A program made the translations under genes and the position numbers. The notes below the pieces were generated by a model that made no database searches, was not told the DNA's origin, and saw only the letters and a list, made by a program, of their open reading frames with translations. Shown here one piece after another: positions 7,486-7,597 of a stretch of 7,597 nt of DNA (its first letter is position 1; each line of letters starts with the position of its first letter). The DNA lies in NCBI GenBank assembly GCA_003645115.1, contig QNEG01000064.1, forward strand, positions 1-7,597. The letters are read 5' to 3'. Origin of the DNA: a bacterium. Its GTDB lineage: Bacteria; UBP14; UBA6098; B30-G16.

Positions 7486-7597
7486 TCACAGGATTTCATC
7501 CATAATTTCTGTAATCTGCGATGGGATTTTGGCTACTCTAACTCCACATTCGGTGAATTTTGCGATTTTTTCTGCGGCAGTGCTCTCAGAACCGGAA
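7486..7597 (-). CDS. sucD: Succinyl-CoA ligase alpha subunit, C-terminal end (partial)
   Basis: The minus strand carries an open frame from the window edge to TGA (7488-7486), giving the last 36 residues. They begin SGSESTAAEKIAKFTECGV and continue RVAKIPSQITEIMDEIL. This lines up without gaps with the end of SucD proteins, whose last helix-strand-helix reads roughly G-[ST]-A-x-x-K-x-x-x-L/F-x-x-x-G-V-x-V-x-x-x-P-x-x-I. SucD pairs with SucC to convert succinyl-CoA to succinate with ATP or GTP formation in the citric acid cycle. The phospho-histidine and CoA-binding domain lie outside the window. The main alternative is another member of the same acyl-CoA synthetase (NDP-forming) superfamily. 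The gene is convergent with the DUF4870 gene. Confidence 0.7.
   Translation of the reverse strand, partial: SGSESTAAEKIAKFTECGVRVAKIPSQITEIMDEIL

Noticed and set aside
1..7597. CRISPR array, insertion sequence, tRNA, rRNA or toxin-antitoxin pair
   Set aside because: No regularly spaced repeats, transposase motifs, terminal inverted repeats, cloverleaf-like segments or rRNA-like sequence were seen on either strand.

Overview
The window is about 7.6 kb of moderately AT-rich bacterial DNA (low-40s % GC by eye). It holds four complete or near-complete genes and the tail of a fifth. Shine-Dalgarno sites of the GAGG/GGAGG/GGGAGGG kind sit a few bases before the three starts that can be placed. The mix of families is a DUF4175-type coiled-coil membrane protein, a GAF-PAS-receiver protein, a secreted DUF3160 protein, a DUF4870 membrane protein and a succinyl-CoA ligase alpha subunit. 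It suggests a free-living, poorly characterised bacterium, perhaps of the FCB superphylum or a neighbouring candidate phylum. That placement is an inference; no rRNA or other marker gene is present.

Layout. Positions 1-2963 (+) are the 3' part of a DUF4175-like gene whose 5' end lies outside the window. It is followed after 11 bases, behind its own ribosome binding site, by 2975-4696 (+), a soluble GAF-PAS-(HisKA-like helix)-receiver protein with no kinase ATPase domain. These two look like one operon. Positions 4697-4825 are a short convergent gap with no convincing terminator. Positions 4826-6925 (-) encode an exported DUF3160 protein. Positions 6926-7092 are a divergent, very AT-rich intergenic region with a palindrome, a 10-bp direct repeat and candidate promoters. 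Positions 7093-7473 (+) encode a small DUF4870 membrane protein. Twelve bases further on, the minus-strand 3' end of a sucD-like gene (7486-7596) runs out of the window.

How the genes may work together. The only pair with real evidence of linkage is the first two: a membrane-anchored, Ig-like plus coiled-coil scaffold and a cytoplasmic sensor/receiver protein that needs a partner kinase. The DUF3160 and DUF4870 genes share a divergent control region, but nothing shows a shared function. The sucD tail is a housekeeping citric-acid-cycle gene.

No mobile element, CRISPR array, tRNA or rRNA was seen. The oddest non-gene signal is composition: GATC is nearly absent (one copy found by eye), GTAC and CTAG appear absent, and GGCC occurs once. 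I found no clear-cut new system; the candidates worth following are listed with modest scores.
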